Assembly: GCF_002879865.1 (NCBI RefSeq)
Contig: NZ_PNXY01000019.1
Span: 62,001 to 126,000 of the forward strand
DNA length: 64,000 nt
From: Paraburkholderia rhynchosiae
GTDB taxonomy: Bacteria > Pseudomonadota > Gammaproteobacteria > Burkholderiales > Burkholderiaceae
Reading direction: 5' to 3'
Part shown: in pieces, positions 25,618-34,572 of the stretch
How positions within the stretch are numbered: position 1 is the stretch's first letter
How the letters are laid out: every line of letters begins with the position of its first letter
The notes under the pieces: model-generated
What the model was told of the DNA's origin: nothing
The model's database searches: none
What the model saw: the letters and a program-made list of their open reading frames with translations, nothing else
Made by a program: the position numbers and the translations under genes

Positions 25618-26553
25618 CTAGTCCGCCGCTGTCATGATCAGACGTTCGGGCGCGAGCACGCCCTCCCCCTGCTTTGCGACGCCAAGCAGGCGACCTTGCG
25701 CTGCGTAGACCCTCACGCGGGGCGCATTCGTCGCTTCACTGCTCAGGCTCAACTCCGAAAGCTTCAACCGCTGACCGTGCAGAAAGCGGCGCGTCGCATC
25801 TTCGTCGAGATATATGGCGGGAAATGTCGACAGCAAAGCGTCGACCGGTTGCAACCATGCGTCGCGCTCGCTTTCCGTTGCATCCGACAGCGCGTCGAGC
25901 GTCACGGCATGCTCGAGCGTCAACGCGCCCACGCCGGTGCGCCGCAAGGCAACGAGATGCGCGCCGCAGCCCAACGCCTCGCCGATGTCCTCCGCCAGCG
26001 TCCGCACATACGTGCCCTTGCTGCACGTGACGCGAAACGTGACATTGGGCAGCGCACAAGCGAGCAATTCGAGCGCGTGGATCGTCACCTGACGCCCTTC
26101 GCGCTCCACTGTCTGGCCTGCTCGCGCGTATTCGTAGAGCGGCTTGCCGTCGCGCTTGAGCGCCGAATACATGGGCGGCACCTGAACGATCTCGCCCAAA
26201 AACTTCGGCAGCATGGCAAGGACCGCGGCTTCGTCGCACGTCACGTCGCGCGTGTCGATCGGCTCGCCCTCGGCGTCACCCGTGGTCGTGCGAATGCCGA
26301 GGCGCATGGTGGCCTCGTAGGTCTTGTCCGCTTCGAGCAGATCTTGCGAAAACTTGGTGGCTTCGCCAAAACATAGCGGCAGCAAGCCGGTAGCCAGCGG
26401 ATCGAGCGTGCCAGTATGGCCCGCCTTTTTCGCCAGATAGAGACGTTTGGCGCGGATCAGTGCGTCGTTGCTCGACAGGCCGAGCGGCTTGTCGAGCAGC
26501 AGCACGCCGTCGAGCGCGCGACGCGGCACGCGGGGGCGTTGAGGTGCGGTCAT
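25618..26553 (-). CDS. truB: tRNA pseudouridine(55) synthase
   Basis: A 311-aa TruB enzyme that makes pseudouridine 55 in the T-loop of tRNAs. GVLLLDKPLGLSSN and the catalytic segment KAGHTGTLDPLATGLLPLCFGEATK contain the essential Asp. YEYARAGQTVEREGR and CSKGTYVRTLAEDIGEALG are further family motifs, and a short PUA-like C-terminal domain ends LGVAKQGEGVLAPERLIM. It is the last gene of the nusA-infB block, 90 bp after rbfA, which is a common order in proteobacteria. Confidence 0.97.
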   Translation of the reverse strand: MTAPQRPRVPRRALDGVLLLDKPLGLSSNDALIRAKRLYLAKKAGHTGTLDPLATGLLPLCFGEATKFSQDLLEADKTYEATMRLGIRTTTGDAEGEPIDTRDVTCDEAAVLAMLPKFLGEIVQVPPMYSALKRDGKPLYEYARAGQTVEREGRQVTIHALELLACALPNVTFRVTCSKGTYVRTLAEDIGEALGCGAHLVALRRTGVGALTLEHAVTLDALSDATESERDAWLQPVDALLSTFPAIYLDEDATRRFLHGQRLKLSELSLSSEATNAPRVRVYAAQGRLLGVAKQGEGVLAPERLIMTAAD

Positions 26554-26643
26554 GTCGGAAGACGAGTTTTCTATGGAAACCGAAACAGCATCAGGCGCGC
26601 GGCGACTCGGCCGTTGCAGCGCGCCGCGCGGCTCATGCCGCGC

Positions 26644-27009
26644 TCAGTCTTCTTTCGCGCGATTGGCGTTCGCCTCGTCGATCAGACGGGACATCTCGAC
26701 GGCGCGCTCGATCGTCTGGTCGTAATGGAAATGCAGCGTCGGCACCGTATGAATATGCAGGCGCTTGAACAACTGATTATGCAGATGGCCGGCCGCATGC
26801 GTGAGCGCCGCGAGCGTCTGCTGCGGGTCGCCGGTCAAGGTCGTGAAATAGACCTTCGCGTGCGCGTAGTCCGGCGTCAGCTCGACGCTCTGAATCGTGA
26901 CGATGCCGATGCGCGGATCCTTGACCTCGCGTAGCAGCTCCGACAGATCGCGCTGGATCTGATCGGCGATCTGCACATTGCGATTGGGTGAAGAACGTTT
27001 TTTTGGCAT
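26644..27009 (-). CDS. rbfA: 30S ribosome-binding factor A
   Basis: A 121-aa RbfA with a single KH-type domain: RNVQIADQIQRDLSELLREVKDPRIG, ELTPDYAHAKVYFTTL and a C-terminal HFHYDQTIERAVEMSRLID. It binds the 30S subunit during maturation of the 16S rRNA 5' end and is needed for cold growth. The start MPKKRSS at 27009 gives the usual length; longer in-frame starts run back into the infB terminator region. Confidence 0.96.
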   Translation of the reverse strand: MPKKRSSPNRNVQIADQIQRDLSELLREVKDPRIGIVTIQSVELTPDYAHAKVYFTTLTGDPQQTLAALTHAAGHLHNQLFKRLHIHTVPTLHFHYDQTIERAVEMSRLIDEANANRAKED

Positions 27010-27121
27010 GGTGTTGTGTGATCCGTTCTGACGGATGCAAAAAATGGTTCGCGGCCGCGAGGTTCGAAAAATCGCGGCATCCGCGCGGCGCAACGGCCGC
27101 AAGGGCGCGAAACGGCAGGCC

Positions 27122-27164
27122 CCAAAAACAACGGGCGGAGCGGGCGTTGATGCCCGCTCCGCCC
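27122..27164 (-). terminator. Strong intrinsic terminator between infB and rbfA
   Basis: On the minus strand, the 13-bp perfect stem GGGCGGAGCGGGC / GCCCGCTCCGCCC with a 6-nt loop is followed by GTTGTTTTT. It begins about 20 nt after the infB stop codon. It would reduce transcription of rbfA-truB relative to the upstream genes unless a promoter lies in the remaining gap or antitermination occurs. Confidence 0.8.
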
Positions 27165-27184
27165 CTAAAGCCGTGCCGCGTGAA

Positions 27185-30130
27185 TTACAACGTACGCGCG
27201 ACCTCGGTGACCTCGAAGACTTCGAACTGATCGCCTTCGACGATGTCGTTGAAGTTCTTGATCGACATACCGCACTCGAAGCCCTGACGGACTTCCTTCA
27301 CATCGTCCTTGAAGCGCTTGAGCGAATCGAGCTCGCCCGTGAAGATGACGACGTTGTTGCGCAGCACGCGCACCGACGACGAGCGCTTGACGAAACCGTC
27401 CGTGACCATACAGCCGGCCACCGCGCCGATCTTCGGCACCTTGAAGACCTGACGCACTTCGACCGTACCCGTCACGACTTCGCGCTTCTCCGGAGCCAGC
27501 ATGCCGGACATCGCGGCCTTCACCTCATCCACTGCGTCGTAGATGATGTTGTAGTAGCGAATATCCACGCCGTTGGCTTCCGCCAGCTTGCGAGCCTGTG
27601 CGTCCGCGCGGGTGTTGAAGCCGATGATGACCGCTTTCGAAGCCGTTGCCAGGTTGACGTCGGACTCGCTGATCCCGCCCACGGCGCCGTGCACGATCTG
27701 CACCCGCACTTCGTCGGTGGACAGCTTGAGCAGCGACTGCACCAACGCTTCCTGCGAACCTTGCACGTCGGCCTTGACGATGAGCGGCATATACGCCACT
27801 TCGCCTTCGCCCATCTGTTCCAGCATGTTCTCGAGCTTCGCGGCCTGCTGCTTGGCCAGCTTGACGTCGCGGAACTTGCCTTGACGGAACAGTGCGACTT
27901 CGCGTGCCTTACGGTCGTCCGGCATGACGATGACTTCTTCGCCTGCTTGCGGGACTTCCGACAGACCCTGGATTTCGACCGGGATCGACGGGCCAGCGGA
28001 CTTGGTCGGCTTGCCGGTTTCGTCGAGCATGGCTCGCACACGACCGTAGGCGCTACCTGCCAGCACCACGTCGCCGCGGTTCAACGTACCCGACTGGACG
28101 AGGATCGTTGCAACCGGACCCTTACCCTTGTCGAGCTTCGCTTCGATAACGAGACCCTTGGCCGGCGCTTCGATCGGTGCCTTCAGTTCCAGCACTTCGG
28201 CCTGCAGCAACACGTTTTCGAGCAGATCGTCGATGCCCGCACCGGTCTTTGCCGACACCGACACGAACGGTGAATCGCCACCGTACTCTTCCGGCACGAC
28301 GCCTTCCGCGACGAGTTCCTGCTTCACACGGTCCGGATTCGCATCCGGCTTGTCAATCTTGTTGATCGCGACGACGAGCGGCACGCCGCCGGCCTTCGCG
28401 TGGGCGATCGCTTCCTTCGTTTGCGGCATCACGCCGTCGTCGGCTGCCACCACCAGAATCACGATGTCCGTTGCCTTCGCACCGCGGGCACGCATGGCCG
28501 TAAAGGCCTCGTGACCCGGCGTGTCGAGGAACGTGATCACGCCGCGCGGCGTTTCGACGTGGTAAGCGCCGATGTGCTGCGTAATGCCGCCAGCTTCGCC
28601 CGCTGCGACCTTCGCGCGGCGGATGTAGTCGAGCAGCGAGGTCTTGCCGTGGTCGACGTGACCCATGACCGTGACGACCGGCGGACGCGGCAATGCTTCA
28701 GCATCCGACACTTCGCCTTCGACCAGCATGGCTTCCGGATCGTCCAGCTTGGCCGCAACCGCGTGGTGGCCCAGTTCCTCGACGATGATCATCGCCGTTT
28801 CCTGGTCCAGCATCTGGTTGATCGTGACCATCTGGCCGAGCTTCATCATCGACTTGATGACTTCCGACGCCTTCACCGCCATCTTGTGCGCCAGATCGGC
28901 GACAGTGATGGTTTCCGGCACGTGCACTTCACGCACGATCGGTTCGGTCGGCGCCTGGAACGTGGTGTTCTGGTCCTGATGCTTGCCGCGACCCTTCGGG
29001 CCGCCGCGCCAGCCACGGTCGACGCCGCCGCTCGTATCGCCGCGCGTCTTGATACCGCGGCGCTTGGCTGCGTCGTCCTGCCAGCCGCCCTTGCCGCCCG
29101 GCTTTTTCTTGTCGCCAGCGGACGGCGTGGTTGTGGCCGCCGGAGCCGCGGCAGCCGGCTTCCTGGCTGCGGGACGCCCCGGAGCCTCGCCAGCCGGACG
29201 CGCCGGCTTGTGCAGCGTGCCCTTGGCTTCCACGGCCTTGGCCGGCTCGGCGGGCTTCGGTGCCGGTTCCGGCGCCTTCACCTGCGCCTTGCGCGGCGTG
29301 TTCATCATTTCGCGAATCGCGCGCGCTTCGGCTTCGGCCGCCGCACGGCGCTTGGCGATTTCTTCCTGTTCGGCACGCGCTTTTTCGGCAGCCTGACGCG
29401 CAGCGTCTTCCGCCTTCTTCGCGGCTTCGCGTTGCGCCGCGCGTTCCGCTGCGGCGCGCTCGTCGTCCTGCTCGGTGCCTTTCGCGACCACCGGCTCTGC
29501 TGCCTTGGCAGGTGCCGCTTCAGCCTTGGCGACTTGCGGTGCCGTCTGCGTCTTCTCGCGAGCTGCCAGCTCGGCCGCAGCCGCTGCGCGCTTCTTCGCC
29601 GCGTCTTCTTCCGCGCGACGACGCTCGGCTTCCGCAGCCTGCTCGCGTGCCTGGCGTTCAGCCTCTTCGCGTTCGAGCTGCTCCTGGCGCGCCTTCAACT
29701 CCTGAGCCTGCTTCTCGAGCAATTCGGCTTCGTGACGAGCTTCCTCTTCACGGCGCTGGAGTTCGAGATCGTCGACCTCGGCGGCCTCGGCCACATGATT
29801 CGATGCATCTCCGCCTTCAGCGGAGGTTTCGTCGCGGCGGACGAAAGTGCGCTTCTTGCGCACCTCGACCTGAATGGTGCGAGCTTTGCCCGTCGCATCG
29901 GACTGCTTGATCTCCGACGTATGCCGTTTCGTCAGCGTGATCTTGCGCTTGTCTGCATCAGTCGAGCCGTGAGACTTGCGCAAGTGGTCGAGCAGACGCG
30001 CCTTGTCCGTTTCGGACAAGGCATCGGCTTCGCTCGCTTTTGTGACGCCTGCCGCCTGCAGCTGCTCGAGCAGCACGCCTGCAGGCATTTTCAGTTCCGC
30101 GGCAAATTGGGCTACGTTGTTACTCGCCAT
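27185..30130 (-). CDS. infB: Translation initiation factor IF-2
   Basis: A 981-aa IF-2 that delivers initiator fMet-tRNA to the 30S subunit. The N-terminal domain (MASNNVAQFAAELKMPAGVLLEQLQAAGV) is followed by a long Ala/Lys/Glu-rich coiled region (about 110-290) and a Pro/Ala-rich linker. The G domain has GHVDHGKT at about residue 488, DTPGHEAF and NKIDKP. C-terminal domains with NVDIRYYNIIYDAVDEVKAAMSGML end in a basic-hydrophobic tail. The long antisense frames over this gene are shadows caused by its skewed codon use. Confidence 0.98.
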   Translation of the reverse strand: MASNNVAQFAAELKMPAGVLLEQLQAAGVTKASEADALSETDKARLLDHLRKSHGSTDADKRKITLTKRHTSEIKQSDATGKARTIQVEVRKKRTFVRRDETSAEGGDASNHVAEAAEVDDLELQRREEEARHEAELLEKQAQELKARQEQLEREEAERQAREQAAEAERRRAEEDAAKKRAAAAAELAAREKTQTAPQVAKAEAAPAKAAEPVVAKGTEQDDERAAAERAAQREAAKKAEDAARQAAEKARAEQEEIAKRRAAAEAEARAIREMMNTPRKAQVKAPEPAPKPAEPAKAVEAKGTLHKPARPAGEAPGRPAARKPAAAAPAATTTPSAGDKKKPGGKGGWQDDAAKRRGIKTRGDTSGGVDRGWRGGPKGRGKHQDQNTTFQAPTEPIVREVHVPETITVADLAHKMAVKASEVIKSMMKLGQMVTINQMLDQETAMIIVEELGHHAVAAKLDDPEAMLVEGEVSDAEALPRPPVVTVMGHVDHGKTSLLDYIRRAKVAAGEAGGITQHIGAYHVETPRGVITFLDTPGHEAFTAMRARGAKATDIVILVVAADDGVMPQTKEAIAHAKAGGVPLVVAINKIDKPDANPDRVKQELVAEGVVPEEYGGDSPFVSVSAKTGAGIDDLLENVLLQAEVLELKAPIEAPAKGLVIEAKLDKGKGPVATILVQSGTLNRGDVVLAGSAYGRVRAMLDETGKPTKSAGPSIPVEIQGLSEVPQAGEEVIVMPDDRKAREVALFRQGKFRDVKLAKQQAAKLENMLEQMGEGEVAYMPLIVKADVQGSQEALVQSLLKLSTDEVRVQIVHGAVGGISESDVNLATASKAVIIGFNTRADAQARKLAEANGVDIRYYNIIYDAVDEVKAAMSGMLAPEKREVVTGTVEVRQVFKVPKIGAVAGCMVTDGFVKRSSSVRVLRNNVVIFTGELDSLKRFKDDVKEVRQGFECGMSIKNFNDIVEGDQFEVFEVTEVARTL

Positions 30131-30224
30131 TCATTCCTCTTAATGCAAGGACCGATTCCTTGCGGTTAGCATCGGGTCATGCGGCCTGACGGCCGCGTTC
30201 AATTTAGTGCGCCATGGTCATTTC

Positions 30225-31700
30225 TCACTGGAACCAATGTTCACGTGCTTTCATGATCAACGCCTTAGCGGCATCCTCTTCCATTCCGGTCATCTCGACC
30301 AGTTCATCCACAGCCAGCTCGGCGAGTTCGTCGCGCGTCTGGATCTGATGTTCGGCCAGCTTCGCGAGCAGGTCGGCGTCCATACCGTCCAGGCTCTTCA
30401 GGTCGAGCGCTACATTTTCGACCTTTTCTTCATTCGCGATGGCCTGTGTCAACAACGCGTCGCGCGAGCGGTTACGCAGTTCGTGGACGGTGTCTTCGTC
30501 GAATGCTTCGATTTCGAGCATCTCGTTGAGCGGCACATAAGCGATCTCTTCGAGGCTCGTGAAGCCTTCGTCGATCAGGATGTCGGCGACTTCCTCGTCG
30601 ACATCGAGACGCGCCATGAACAGGTCACGCAGAACACCGCGTTCCTGATTCTGCTTTTGCGCAGATTCGTCCGGCGTCATGATGTTGATCTGCCAGCCGG
30701 TGAGTTCGCTGGCAAGACGCACGTTCTGGCCGCTGCGGCCGATCGCGACCGCCAGTTCGTTTTCGTCCACGACGACGTCCATCGAATGCTTCTCTTCGTC
30801 GACGACGATCGATTGGACGGCTGCCGGCGCGAGCGCGCCGATCACAAACTGGGCGGGATCCTCCGACCATAGCACGATGTCGACGTTTTCGCCACCAAGC
30901 TCATTGCGCACGGCCTGCACGCGCGAACCGCGAATGCCGACGCAGGTGCCGATCGGATCAATACGCTTGTCGTAAGCGACCACGCCGATCTTCGCGCGCA
31001 CGCCCGGATCGCGGGCCGCCGCCTTGATTTCCAGCAGGCCCTGTTCGATTTCCGGCACTTCCATCTCGAACAGCTTCATCAGGAATTCGGGCGCCGTACG
31101 CGACAGTTCGATCTGCGGACCGCGCGCGGTGCGATCGACCTTTGCGATGTAGGCGCGCACGCGGTCGCCCACGCGCAGGTTTTCCTTCGGAATCAGCTGA
31201 TCCCGGCGCAGCAGCGCTTCGACACGGCCGGTTTCGACGATGAAGTTGCCCTTGTCGAGGCGCTTCACCGAGCCGGTCATGATGTGCTCGCCGCGCTCGA
31301 GGAAGTCGTTCAGGATCTGCTCGCGCTCGGCGTCGCGCACCTTCTGCAGAATCACCTGCTTGGCGGCCTGCGCGCCGATACGGCCGAATTCGATGGACGG
31401 CACCGGTTCTTCAATGAATTCGTCGATCTGGATGTCCGGCTTCTGCTCACGTGCCTCGAACTGCAGGATCTCCTGATCCGGCTCCTGGAGGCCGGCTTCG
31501 TCCGGCACCACTTTCCAGCGGCGAAACGTTTCGTGCTCGCCGCTTTCACGGTCGATATGAACGCGAATATCCGCGTCTTCTTCGAAGAGTTTCTTGGAGG
31601 CCGAAGCGAGAGCCGCTTCGAGCGCGGCAAATACCACGTCTTTATCGACGTTCTTCTCGCGTGCCAGCGCATCCACCAGCATCAACACTTCGCGACTCAT
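30225..31700 (-). CDS. nusA: Transcription termination/antitermination factor NusA
   Basis: A 491-aa NusA. The N-terminal RNA polymerase-binding domain starts MSREVLMLVDALAREKNVDKDVVF. An S1 domain covers about 130-200 (GSVKRLDKGNFIVETGRVEALLRRDQL), and two KH domains contain RDPGVRAKIGVVAYDKRIDPIGTCVGIRGSRVQ and GRSGQNVRLASELTGW. The two C-terminal acidic helical repeats bind alpha-CTD. It pauses RNA polymerase at hairpins and joins antitermination complexes. Its ATG overlaps the rimP stop as ATGA, so the two are translationally coupled. NusA is known to control its own operon in E. coli, which is relevant to the leader upstream of rimP. Confidence 0.98.
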   Translation of the reverse strand: MSREVLMLVDALAREKNVDKDVVFAALEAALASASKKLFEEDADIRVHIDRESGEHETFRRWKVVPDEAGLQEPDQEILQFEAREQKPDIQIDEFIEEPVPSIEFGRIGAQAAKQVILQKVRDAEREQILNDFLERGEHIMTGSVKRLDKGNFIVETGRVEALLRRDQLIPKENLRVGDRVRAYIAKVDRTARGPQIELSRTAPEFLMKLFEMEVPEIEQGLLEIKAAARDPGVRAKIGVVAYDKRIDPIGTCVGIRGSRVQAVRNELGGENVDIVLWSEDPAQFVIGALAPAAVQSIVVDEEKHSMDVVVDENELAVAIGRSGQNVRLASELTGWQINIMTPDESAQKQNQERGVLRDLFMARLDVDEEVADILIDEGFTSLEEIAYVPLNEMLEIEAFDEDTVHELRNRSRDALLTQAIANEEKVENVALDLKSLDGMDADLLAKLAEHQIQTRDELAELAVDELVEMTGMEEDAAKALIMKAREHWFQ

Positions 31701-32155
31701 TGTTTGCGGCTCCTAAAGTCAACTTTCGGAACGAGGCGTGCTTTGTCCATGTCCGCGAGCGTGAAATCGAGCATCGCGGCGCCTTCCTTCCCTTCAAATT
31801 CCAGACCGATGGTCTCGCCTTGCGGAGCATGCAAAATACCCCGGTACGATTTCCGTCCGTCCAATGGCTTTTTCAATGTGATTACCACCTCGCTGCCTGC
31901 GAAGCGTTCAAAATCCGCCAGTTTTTTCAGCGGACGGTCGAGCCCCGGCGACGATACTTCCAGTCGCTCATATTCGATATTTTCGACCGTCAGTACGTGC
32001 TGGAGCTGACGCGTGACTTTCTCGCAGTCTTCGATCGCGATGCCGGCCGGCTGGTCGATATAAATACACAGCATGCCGCGCCCGGTGCGCTCGAGATCGA
32101 CGAGCTCGTAGCCGAGTCCCACGACCGTGGTTTCAATCAGTTCCGTCAGTTGCAC
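31697..32155 (-). CDS. rimP: Ribosome maturation factor RimP
   Basis: A 152-aa RimP involved in 30S assembly: QLTELIETTVVGLGYELVDLERTG, LCIYIDQPAGIAIEDCEKVTRQL, YERLEVSSPGLDRPLKKLADFERF and ARLVPKVDFR. The start codon is GTG at 32155, with AGAGGG about 5 nt upstream; no better ATG exists nearby. It is the first gene of the rimP-nusA-infB unit, and a terminator-like hairpin lies about 130 nt before the start codon. Confidence 0.95.
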   Translation of the reverse strand: MQLTELIETTVVGLGYELVDLERTGRGMLCIYIDQPAGIAIEDCEKVTRQLQHVLTVENIEYERLEVSSPGLDRPLKKLADFERFAGSEVVITLKKPLDGRKSYRGILHAPQGETIGLEFEGKEGAAMLDFTLADMDKARLVPKVDFRSRKQ

Positions 32156-32281
32156 AGTGCCCTCTTAGATGTTCGCGCAGCGAGCCTGCCGCTTGTTCTG
32201 CAAACAACCAATGCGGGCCGCGCGCCTGGCCGGCGCACGTTCGTGCTACCCGAGATGACGAACCACGATGAACTGAGCGGC

Positions 32282-32306
32282 AAAAAAAAATGGGCTAAAC
32301 GCCCAT
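32282..32306 (-). terminator. Intrinsic terminator or attenuator in the rimP leader
   Basis: On the minus strand, ATGGGC, a 5-nt loop GTTTA and GCCCAT are followed directly by a run of T residues (nine A on the plus strand at 32282-32290). This is a canonical factor-independent terminator. It lies 320 bp after the rluB stop and 60-80 nt after a good promoter, so it is better placed to end a short leader RNA than to end the rluB transcript. Confidence 0.8.
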
Positions 32307-32364
32307 CATCTTATTACCGGTGGTCGCACCTGAGCCGCACATGAAAAGCCGCACGCCCAGCGAC
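32282..32364 (-). ncRNA. Putative leader RNA of about 80 nt upstream of rimP
   Basis: The distance from the predicted transcription start (about 32364) to the end of the T run is about 83 nt. Within it is a 15-codon frame, 32342 down to 32295, encoding MCGSGATTGNKMMGV, whose TAG stop falls in the terminator loop. No strong ribosome-binding site precedes it. The element could be a stand-alone small RNA or an attenuating leader of rimP-nusA-infB. It is an inference from the promoter and terminator only. The remaining part of this 476-bp gap, 32400-32631, shows nothing recognisable. Confidence 0.4.
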
Positions 32365-32370
32365 TTCGCG

Positions 32371-32399
32371 ATTGTAGCCATTTTTCAGGACAAACGCAA
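32371..32399 (-). promoter_or_regulatory. Predicted sigma-70 promoter for the rimP leader
   Basis: On the minus strand, TTGCGT (32399-32394) and TACAAT (32376-32371) are separated by exactly 17 bp. The -10 matches the consensus in five of six positions. It lies in an AT-richer patch between rluB and rimP. Confidence 0.6.
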
Positions 32400-32631
32400 A
32401 CCGCAGAACGCCGTGCGAAGCGCATTTCCGCTTGATTTCATGGGAGTCTTTCGACGATATGGCGGCGCCTCGGACTTTTGCAAGGCGGGCAATGGAGAAC
32501 CTGCCCCTACTTCCGCCCGCGCAGCTTTCGTGTGTAACGTCCCACAGTACGGTCGCCGGTCGACCGACTTATGACGGCGACCGTTGCGACTCGTTCAAGC
32601 GCGACCCGCAACGGCCCGCCATGCTTGCGCT

Positions 32632-34509
32632 TTACCGTCCGCGCGAACGGCCGCGAGGTGCGCCACCGCCACGGTTTGCGCCGCCGGCGTTGGCATTGCC
32701 GCCACCCGTGCGATTGCCGCCGCCTGAATTCGGACGGTTGCCGCCCGGCGCACGGTTGCCGCCACCCGGATTCGGGCCGTTGCCGCCGGCGCGCTTGCCA
32801 CCGCCCGCCGCGCGGTTACCGCTACCCGAAGGCGCCCGATTTCCGTCAACCTCACGGCCACCACGCGGGCCACCGACGCCGCCGCCCATGCCACCACCCG
32901 AGCCGCCCGCGCCGCGGCCAGCGCCGCGATTGCCGTAGCCGCCGCCGAAACTGCCCCCCGCGCCCGCGCCGCCGCCAAAACCGCCGCCCGCCGCACCGCG
33001 CCGACCTTGACCGCGCGGCTGCTGCTCGAAGCGGCTGTGCGACATCAGCACCGGTTCGCGGCTGATGAACCCCATCGAGGTCTGCATCGGATCGGGTTGC
33101 TTGCGCTCGGGCGCGGAGCCGCGGCTGCCGCGCTCTTCGGTCGGCGCCTTCAGCCCTACCGACGCCATTAGCGCGCGCACCTGGTTGTCCTCGAGCTCTT
33201 CCCAACGGCCGCGCTTCAGGCCCTTCGGCAGCGAGATCGGACCATGACGCGTACGGATGAGACGGCTGACCATCAGGCCCGCGGCCTCGAACATGCGACG
33301 CACTTCGCGATTACGCCCTTCGGCGAGCGCGACGTGGTACCAATGATTGGTGCCTTCACCGCCGCCGTCGCGGATACGCAGGAAGTTCGCCGGACCGTCA
33401 TCCAGCTCGACGCCGTGCAGCAGCTTCTGACGCATGCCTTCGGCCAGCTCGCCGACCACGCGCACCGCGTATTCTCGCTCGACGCTATAGCGCGGATGCA
33501 TGAAGCGGTTCGCCAGATCGCCGGAGGTCGTCAGCATCAGCAGACCTTCGGTGTTGAAGTCGAGGCGGCCGACCGCGAGCCACTTGGCGGTTTTCATCGG
33601 CGGCAGCTTGTCGAATACCGACGGACGGCCTTCCGGGTCGGCGTGACTGACGATCTCGCCGGTCGGTTTGTGATACAGCAGCACGCGCGGCGGCTTGTTG
33701 GCCAGCTTGCGCTTGACCGGCTTGCCGTTGATGCGGACCTGGTCGGTCGGCATGATGCGCTGGCCAATGTGAGCCGGCTCGCCGTTCACCGACACGCGGC
33801 CGGCGACGATCAGCTCTTCCATATCGCGGCGCGAACCCATGCCGGCTTCGGCCAGCACCTTGTGCAGCTTCGGCGCGTCGTCGTCGGCGGACAGCACGCG
33901 CTTGGGCGCCGCCGGCTTGCCACGCAGCATCGGTGCGCGCACGCCGCCGGTCGTGCTGTTGTCCGCGTCGAAAGCCGGGGACGTGACGTAGGAGAAGAGG
34001 TCGTCCTGACCCGCCTCGGCCGCTGCCGCCGGCGTTTCGCCACCGCGGCGGTTCTGACGCGGACCGGCTGCGCGCGGCTGACGCTCGCGCTGGCCTTCAC
34101 GAGCAGCGCCTTCACGAGGCGCGCCCTCGCGTGGGGCGCCCTCGCGAGGGCCGTCCTCGCGCTTCGCGCCGCGCGCATTGCGTCGCGGCCCTTGGCCCTT
34201 CGCGCCCGCCTCCTTACGCGGCATGCGCACTTGCGCCACCACTTCGCCGTCCGGCGGAGCCTCGGCCACGACCGGCGCGAGAGCGCCTTCCGCGGCCTTC
34301 GTCTTGGCGCCGGCGCGGCGGCGGGCAATCAGGCTGCGCGGTCCGCGACGCAGACCGCGGCGCGGACGGTCTTCGCCGTCTGCTTCCGTGGTCTGCGCCG
34401 GGCGCTCGCCCTCGCCTGATGACGCTTGCGTGGTGCGCGTTTCGTCAGCGCGCGCCGACGGCACGGCGCGCTCGGATTCGGACGAATCGGTGTCGTGGGT
34501 ATGTGTCAA
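32632..34509 (-). CDS. rluB: 23S rRNA pseudouridine(2605) synthase with long low-complexity extensions
   Basis: A 625-aa protein in which the enzyme core covers about residues 212-455. The S4 RNA-binding domain (KLHKVLAEAGMGSRRDMEEL) spans about 213-270, and the RsuA-family catalytic loop GRLDFNTEGLLML contains Asp317. It modifies uridine 2605 in 23S rRNA helix 93. The first 200 residues are basic and disordered, with a repeated REGAP motif (about 121-140). The last 130 residues are Gly-, Asn- and Arg-rich (GGGFGGGAGAGG-type, RGG-like), resembling an RNA-binding tail. The start is TTG at 34509, with GAGG about 5 nt upstream; no ATG occurs in the first 90 codons, so the start is uncertain. It follows scpB by 63 bp, as in many Burkholderiales. 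Confidence 0.92.
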   Translation of the reverse strand: MTHTHDTDSSESERAVPSARADETRTTQASSGEGERPAQTTEADGEDRPRRGLRRGPRSLIARRRAGAKTKAAEGALAPVVAEAPPDGEVVAQVRMPRKEAGAKGQGPRRNARGAKREDGPREGAPREGAPREGAAREGQRERQPRAAGPRQNRRGGETPAAAAEAGQDDLFSYVTSPAFDADNSTTGGVRAPMLRGKPAAPKRVLSADDDAPKLHKVLAEAGMGSRRDMEELIVAGRVSVNGEPAHIGQRIMPTDQVRINGKPVKRKLANKPPRVLLYHKPTGEIVSHADPEGRPSVFDKLPPMKTAKWLAVGRLDFNTEGLLMLTTSGDLANRFMHPRYSVEREYAVRVVGELAEGMRQKLLHGVELDDGPANFLRIRDGGGEGTNHWYHVALAEGRNREVRRMFEAAGLMVSRLIRTRHGPISLPKGLKRGRWEELEDNQVRALMASVGLKAPTEERGSRGSAPERKQPDPMQTSMGFISREPVLMSHSRFEQQPRGQGRRGAAGGGFGGGAGAGGSFGGGYGNRGAGRGAGGSGGGMGGGVGGPRGGREVDGNRAPSGSGNRAAGGGKRAGGNGPNPGGGNRAPGGNRPNSGGGNRTGGGNANAGGANRGGGAPRGRSRGR

Positions 34510-34572
34510 AACAACCTCAAAATGTCAGGTCGCGCGCGCCCGTTGCGGGCGCGGCAAAAAAGTTCGGTTACG

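Noticed and set aside
27035..28273. Open frame of 412 codons on the plus strand over the 3' half of infB
   Set aside because: Shadow of the conserved infB G-domain and C-terminal domains; His/Asp/Arg-rich without motifs.
28400..30169. Open frame of 589 codons on the plus strand over infB
   Set aside because: Antisense to the Ala/Glu/Lys-rich IF-2 linker; its Leu/Arg/Phe-rich product is the mirror of that composition and not a protein family.
32307..32631. tRNA gene before rimP, as in the metY-rimP-nusA order of enterobacteria
   Set aside because: No cloverleaf-forming segment or T-loop sequence was found on either strand of this gap.
33244..34419. Open frame of 391 codons on the plus strand over rluB
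   Set aside because: Antisense to the conserved S4 and catalytic parts of rluB; composition is a shadow of the Arg/Gly-rich tails.
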